From assembly GCA_041664945.1 (NCBI GenBank), contig JBAYJY010000184.1, positions 1 through 9,245 of the forward strand: 9,245 nucleotides of DNA. Reading direction: 5' to 3'. Each line of letters starts with the position of its first letter. Positions within the stretch are counted from its first letter, which is position 1. A program made the translations under genes and the position numbers. The notes beneath the pieces are model-generated. The model saw only the letters and a list, made by a program, of their open reading frames with translations. It made no database searches and was not told the DNA's origin. The stretch is from JBAYJY01 sp041664945 (GTDB lineage: Bacteria > UBP15 > UBA6099). Of the stretch, positions 5,696 to 9,245 are shown in pieces.

Positions 5696-7420
5696 ATGAA
5701 ATTCACCGAATTGTTCCACTACACATTGAGAGAAACGCCGTCTGACGCGGTGATTCCCAGCCACCAGTTGATGCTTCGCGCAGGCCTGATCAAACAACTC
5801 GCGAGCGGCATTTACGCTTTTCTGCCGCTTGGCTATCGCGCGTTCCGAAAGATCGAGGCGATTGTCCGTGAGGAAATGGACCGCGCCGGCGCTCAGGAAC
5901 TATTTATGCCCGTGCTTCAGCCGCTCGAACTCTGGCGCGAATCGGGCCGTCTCGACATCTATCTGCAGGAGAACATCCTTTTCCGCACGAAGGACCGCGA
6001 AGACCGCGGCTATGCGCTCGGCCCGACCCATGAAGAGGTCGTTTCATCCATCGCCCGAGCCCGAATCCGCTCTTACCGCGACCTGCCTTTCACTATCTAT
6101 CAGATTCAAACGAAGTTTCGCGACGAACTGCGGCCAAGGTTCGGCCTCATGCGCGCGCGCGAATTCTGCATGAAGGACGCCTACAGTTTCGACATAGATA
6201 TGGACGGGCTGGACGCGAGCTATAAGAAGATGTACGCGGCTTACACGCGCATTTTCGAGCGCTGCGGACTGAAATTCCGCGCGGTTGAAGCCGACTCCGG
6301 GGCTATCGGCGGCGACGCTTCTCACGAGTTCATGGTTCTCGCTGAAACAGGCGAGGATGTGATCGTCGCCTGCGGCTCATGCCAGTATGCGGCAAATCTC
6401 GAAAGAGCTGAGATCGGCGGCGAGCTACAGGATATTCCAGCCGGCGCCGAACTTAAACCTACCGAAGACGTCGATACGCCCAACCAGCGCAAGATTGAAG
6501 AGATAAGCGCGTTTCTCAAAATATCGCCTCAGCAGATTCTCAAGACTCTCATTTATCTCGCTGACGGAAAGCCTGTAGCGGCGTGCGTGCGCGGCGACCA
6601 CGAGATAAACGAGGTAAAACTCCGCAAGGCTCTGAAGGCAACAACTGTCGAATTGGCAGACCCGGCGACTATCGAGCGCGTGACGGGCGCTCCGGTCGGT
6701 TTCGCCGGCCCGCAGTCGCTTAAAGAGAAAATCACGATAATCATGGACCGCAGCGCGGCGCCGATGATCAACATGGTCACAGGCGGCTGTCGCGAGGACG
6801 TTCATACGCTGAACGTCAACCGTAACCGAGATTTCAGCGTGAATATTATCGATGACATAAGAGTCGCGACGCCGGACGATGTTTGCCCGCGCTGCGGCGC
6901 CGGAACTTTGAATTTCCATCGCGGAATAGAAGTCGGCCACGTTTTCAAACTCGGAACTAAATATTCAAAGCCGATGGGCGTTGTTTTCACCGATACGGAC
7001 GGAATCGAAGTCCCCGCCATAATGGGCTGCTACGGAATCGGCGTGGGCCGCGCGCTCGCCGCAGCGATCGAACAGCAGTTCGACGCAAACGGAATCATCT
7101 GGCCTGTGCCGCTCGCGCCATATATCGCATATGTCATGCCGATAAGCGCCGACGACGAAGCGCAGATGTCGGCCGCCACGGAGATTTATAACGAATTGAA
7201 CGACGCCGGTATAGACGCTATTCTCGATGACCGCAATGAGAGGCCGGGCGTGAAGTTCAAAGACGCCGATCTGATTGGTTTCCCGATCAGAATCGTCGCC
7301 GGGAAAGCGCTCAAGGACGGCAATGTCGAGGTTCAGGTGCGCAAGACCGGCGAGAAGCGCGTCGTCCCGCGCGCTGATGTTATAGAGACGGTAAAATCCA
7401 TCATAAAGGAACTTTCATGA
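5696..7420 (+). CDS. proS: Prolyl-tRNA synthetase (bacterial type with editing domain)
   Basis: This 574-residue cytoplasmic class II synthetase charges tRNA-Pro. Motif 1 with LMLRAGLIKQLASGIYAF is at 25-42, THEE at 111-114, motif 2 FRDELRPRFGLMRAREFCMKD spans 141-161, and motif 3 GIGVGR is at 447-452. The INS editing domain that removes mischarged Ala lies at about 225-400 and includes GAPVGFAGP (331-339). The anticodon-binding domain is C-terminal, with DDRNERPGVKFKDADLIG. CGSC (226-229) and CPRC (397-400) bracket the editing insertion and might form a metal site. The E. coli enzyme lacks these cysteines, but I recall them as common elsewhere. The start matches the family N-terminus, although the nearest Shine-Dalgarno-like AAAGG (5675-5679) is 16 nt away, so initiation may be weak. 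No T-box is seen upstream. The stop overlaps the next gene as ATGA. Confidence 0.97.
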   Translation: MKFTELFHYTLRETPSDAVIPSHQLMLRAGLIKQLASGIYAFLPLGYRAFRKIEAIVREEMDRAGAQELFMPVLQPLELWRESGRLDIYLQENILFRTKDREDRGYALGPTHEEVVSSIARARIRSYRDLPFTIYQIQTKFRDELRPRFGLMRAREFCMKDAYSFDIDMDGLDASYKKMYAAYTRIFERCGLKFRAVEADSGAIGGDASHEFMVLAETGEDVIVACGSCQYAANLERAEIGGELQDIPAGAELKPTEDVDTPNQRKIEEISAFLKISPQQILKTLIYLADGKPVAACVRGDHEINEVKLRKALKATTVELADPATIERVTGAPVGFAGPQSLKEKITIIMDRSAAPMINMVTGGCREDVHTLNVNRNRDFSVNIIDDIRVATPDDVCPRCGAGTLNFHRGIEVGHVFKLGTKYSKPMGVVFTDTDGIEVPAIMGCYGIGVGRALAAAIEQQFDANGIIWPVPLAPYIAYVMPISADDEAQMSAATEIYNELNDAGIDAILDDRNERPGVKFKDADLIGFPIRIVAGKALKDGNVEVQVRKTGEKRVVPRADVIETVKSIIKELS

Positions 7421-8052
7421 ACGTAGCCGCGCTCATACCAGCTTATAACGAGGAACGAACGATCAGGCACACGATTCATGTGTTGCAACACGTTCCGGAG
7501 ATAAACGAAATAATCGTCGTCAACGACGGTTCACAGGACCGGACGGCGGAGATTGTCGCAGAAGAGCTTGGCGTAATTCTGGTGAATTTGCCTGAGAACC
7601 GGGGGAAGGGCGGGGCGATCCGCGCTGGAGTAGACCGCACGAACGCGGAAGTGATTCTTTTGCTCGATGCGGACCTGATAGGTTTGAGCCGCCAGCATGT
7701 CACCGATCTTCTCGCGCCGGTGACTGACGGTCGCGCGCAGACTACAATGGGCGTTTTCTCAGGCGGAAGGCCCATGACTGATTTCGCTCAGAAGATCGCT
7801 CCGAAACTATCCGGACAGCGCGCCATTCTGCGCAATATCCTTAACAAGATCGATATCGCCGACGCTCGATACGGCGTCGAGGTCGCGATCAATCTCTATC
7901 TCGAAGACCACAATATTGATATTTATGAAGTTGAACTGGCGAATCTCACGCATCACACAAAAGAGGAAAAGCTGGGTTTGCTGAAGGGCGTGACCGCTCG
8001 CGTTGTCATGTATTACGACGTTGTGAAAATCCTGCTCGGCCGCGACAGATAA
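7417..8052 (+). CDS. Small family 2 glycosyltransferase, cytoplasmic
   Basis: This 211-residue GT-A fold protein overlaps the proS stop by four bases (ATGA) and has AAAGGA at 7405-7410, 6 nt upstream, so it is translationally coupled to proS. The GT2 features are PAYNEE (8-13), VVNDGSQDRT (34-43), NRGKGGAIRAG (61-71) and the DAD nucleotide-sugar/metal motif at 84-86. GQRAIL (133-137 region) and RYGVEVAINLYL follow. The protein lacks membrane segments and the C-terminal extensions of many GT2 enzymes, so it is a compact catalytic domain. Such small GT2 proteins are often annotated as dolichyl-phosphate-sugar-synthase-like or glucosyl-3-phosphoglycerate-synthase-like. The sugar and acceptor cannot be assigned here, and the link with proS is probably transcriptional convenience. 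Confidence 0.88.
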   Translation: MNVAALIPAYNEERTIRHTIHVLQHVPEINEIIVVNDGSQDRTAEIVAEELGVILVNLPENRGKGGAIRAGVDRTNAEVILLLDADLIGLSRQHVTDLLAPVTDGRAQTTMGVFSGGRPMTDFAQKIAPKLSGQRAILRNILNKIDIADARYGVEVAINLYLEDHNIDIYEVELANLTHHTKEEKLGLLKGVTARVVMYYDVVKILLGRDR

Positions 8053-8062
8053 TATTGGCCGT

Positions 8063-8114
8063 CGGGTTTAATGCGGCTTTTCCGAAGCGAGTATATTAAA
8101 GCCGAGTGTTTTTT
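8063..8114 (+). terminator. Probable intrinsic terminator after the glycosyltransferase gene
   Basis: Two mutually exclusive stems end at the same place: CGGCTTT (8074-8080) with AAAGCCG (8098-8104), or CGGGTTTAAT (8063-8072) with ATTAAAGCCG (8095-8104) with one mismatch and an inner GCTT/AAGC hairpin. Six T (8109-8114) follow after 4 nt. The loop is long, so efficiency is uncertain. Confidence 0.5.
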
Positions 8115-8179
8115 GTAAACAATTAATTTTATTAAGCGGTAAAAATAATTGAATAATGTATGTTACGGGAGGACGCGAC

Positions 8180-9070
8180 ATGAAAAAGACTGCGTTTATT
8201 CTCGCCATAGCGGCTGCGGTTTTATTTGCATCTGCCGGAGCAAACGCTAAAACGTCGAAAGAAGTATGGGACGGAATGCTTAAAACGTGGTCCTCGTGCA
8301 GCGACGTGCAGGGCGTTGTTTCGCTTTTCACCTATTATCCGGAACCAATTCGCAAGTATTACAAGGACCTCGATGTCGAACTGAAAGACAACACGGACGG
8401 CTGGCGCTATCAGGTTCTCGAATATACTTGGAAAAAACCGAACTGGATACATATAAGATTCATTTACGCGCGCAATATGGGAAAGAATCTTGTCTCGAAG
8501 CTTGTTGAAAGCAAACCTGGAACGAGAATAGTTTTCGGCGTGAAAGACACGGAAAACATGTACGCTAAATTCCCGCCGACTGGCGACAAATCGATAGACA
8601 AACAGATAGACAAGCAGATTTTTTACGTGCCCTTCAACACAAAGGAATACAACGCGGCTATTCTGGGCAATCTTAGCTTCGCCGGAACGCTCGAAGATGT
8701 TACAAAAAGCAAGAAACATTACTTCGACGACGGAAAAGTATCAATGGTCGAGTCGAAGGAACGGCCGCAAAAAGTCGATTTCAAATTTGAAAACGGGAAA
8801 CCCAAATTTATAGAGAAAAAAGTCAAAGGGAATTACTACGTTATCACTTTTACGCCTAAGAATCCTGCTAACAACAAAGGAATCGATAAAGATATAGTGT
8901 ACATCAATAAGAACACTCAGTTTCCGGAACAACTCGAATCGTACTATAAGGGAACTCTCGTCGCCTGTTTTCAGATCGACGATGTCAAAACTAACCTGAA
9001 TCTGGACGACTCGCTCTGGGACACTTTTTTCAAAGACGCCCGCATAATGAAAAGCGCGGCCGCGAAATAA
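8180..9070 (+). CDS. Secreted LolA/DUF1571-like protein of unknown function
   Basis: I place the start at ATG 8180 (296 residues), not at 8156. GGGAGG at 8167-8172 is 7 nt upstream of 8180, and this start begins with a classical signal peptide: MKK, hydrophobic core AFILAIAAAVLFA, and cleavage after ANA at residue 23. It has no lipobox cysteine, so the mature protein should be soluble in the periplasm or outside. The mature part is rich in beta-prone stretches and Lys/Asp/Tyr. The end, with VYINKNTQFPEQLESYYKG and DVKTNLNLDDSLWD, resembles the closing half of LolA/LppX-type or DUF1571 proteins, in which the hydrophobic barrel binds lipids. Two cysteines (40 and 263) could form a disulfide. 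A 12-nt tandem duplication (8594-8617) encodes IDKQIDKQ. The family assignment is inference from pattern resemblance. It converges with nfu. Confidence 0.7.
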   Translation: MKKTAFILAIAAAVLFASAGANAKTSKEVWDGMLKTWSSCSDVQGVVSLFTYYPEPIRKYYKDLDVELKDNTDGWRYQVLEYTWKKPNWIHIRFIYARNMGKNLVSKLVESKPGTRIVFGVKDTENMYAKFPPTGDKSIDKQIDKQIFYVPFNTKEYNAAILGNLSFAGTLEDVTKSKKHYFDDGKVSMVESKERPQKVDFKFENGKPKFIEKKVKGNYYVITFTPKNPANNKGIDKDIVYINKNTQFPEQLESYYKGTLVACFQIDDVKTNLNLDDSLWDTFFKDARIMKSAAAK

Positions 9071-9093
9071 ACCTGATTTATTGCCTGTGTAGA

Positions 9094-9111
9094 GGCGCAG
9101 CATGCTGCGCC
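9094..9111. repeat. Perfect 18-bp palindrome between convergent genes
   Basis: GGCGCAGCATGCTGCGCC is fully self-complementary and lies 23 nt after the stop of the secreted-protein gene and 13 nt before the nfu stop. It is not followed by a T-tract on either side. It might act as a bidirectional hairpin at the ends of both transcripts. I recall closely similar GTAGGGGCGCAGCATGCTGCGCCC-type palindromes as dispersed repeats in many environmental genomes. Its REP-like status is inference. Confidence 0.6.
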
Positions 9112-9124
9112 CCCAACATGCCGG

Positions 9125-9245
9125 TTATACAGACGTAACGGTCAGTTCCGGATCAACATGCTGGCGCAGAAGGCGTTCGATTCCCATTTTGAGAGTCATC
9201 TGAGCGCCGGGGCATCCTTGGCAGGCTCCCTGCAGGCGAAGCTTA
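9125..9245 (-). CDS. nfu: NifU-like (Nfu) iron-sulfur scaffold domain protein, C-terminal part (5' truncated)
   Basis: On the minus strand a frame open at the window edge ends at TAA (9125-9127), giving 39 residues. LRLQGACQGCPGAQMTLKMGIERLLRQ matches the Nfu/NifU C-terminal domain, with the CxxC cluster-binding motif (Cys codons at 9221-9223 and 9212-9214) and the conserved QMTLKMGIE helix. Nfu proteins carry and deliver Fe-S clusters to apo-proteins in the cytoplasm. The start is outside the window, so whether it is a stand-alone domain of about 75 residues or part of a longer NifU is not visible. The short tail after the helix (VDPELTVTSV) is normal for stand-alone Nfu. It converges with the secreted-protein gene. 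Confidence 0.9.
   Translation of the reverse strand, partial: KLRLQGACQGCPGAQMTLKMGIERLLRQHVDPELTVTSV

Noticed and set aside
6425..6940. Minus-strand open frame of 171 codons opposite proS
   Set aside because: It is fully inside proS in antisense, with no family motif; a shadow of the coding strand.
8121..8150. AT-rich inverted repeat AATTAATTTT / AAAAATAATT before the secreted-protein gene
   Set aside because: Nine of ten pairs match, but composition is almost pure A/T, so chance pairing is likely; no clear promoter could be fixed here either.

Overview
The window is chromosomal DNA from a bacterium that I cannot place with confidence. It has moderate GC, dense same-strand genes, clear Shine-Dalgarno sites and sigma70-like promoters. 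The last full-length gene encodes an exported protein resembling the LolA/DUF1571 type, which would fit a diderm. A nitroreductase-adjacent repeat and a GGCGCAGCATGCTGCGCC palindrome resemble dispersed elements I associate with PVC/FCB-type and other environmental bacteria. This is recall, not a search. No phage, IS, CRISPR or toxin-antitoxin system is visible. The region is essentially a translation and housekeeping neighbourhood.

Layout: (1) 1-311 is the 3' end of a nitroreductase-family gene, followed by an AT-rich inverted/direct repeat (318-412). (2) 453-689 is a probable promoter and a structured leader of about 200 nt that precedes rpsB (ribosomal protein S2) and tsf (a short-form EF-Ts). 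A strong intrinsic terminator at 2247-2279 ends this unit. (3) After a gene-free gap with a perfect TATAAT comes pyrH (UMP kinase), then frr (ribosome recycling factor), then a 78-residue stand-alone PASTA-like protein. These three are joined by 1-nt or near-zero junctions. (4) A new promoter region leads into rseP (site-2 intramembrane protease). A second non-coding gap leads into proS (prolyl-tRNA synthetase), whose stop overlaps the start of a small GT2-type glycosyltransferase gene. (5) A probable terminator precedes a secreted LolA/DUF1571-like protein gene, which converges on a minus-strand nfu gene (Fe-S scaffold C-terminal domain). The perfect 18-bp palindrome lies between these two.

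The gene order rpsB-tsf-pyrH-frr-...-rseP-proS is the widely conserved order. In this window, however, uppS, cdsA and dxr, which usually lie between frr and rseP, are absent, and the PASTA mini-gene occupies that spot. The most interesting observations are the PASTA protein coupled to frr, a 21-23 nt element shared by the rseP and proS upstream regions, the split of the operon by a strong terminator between tsf and pyrH, and the structured rpsB leader, which is a candidate for S2 autoregulation. I did not find a convincing wholly new multi-gene system.
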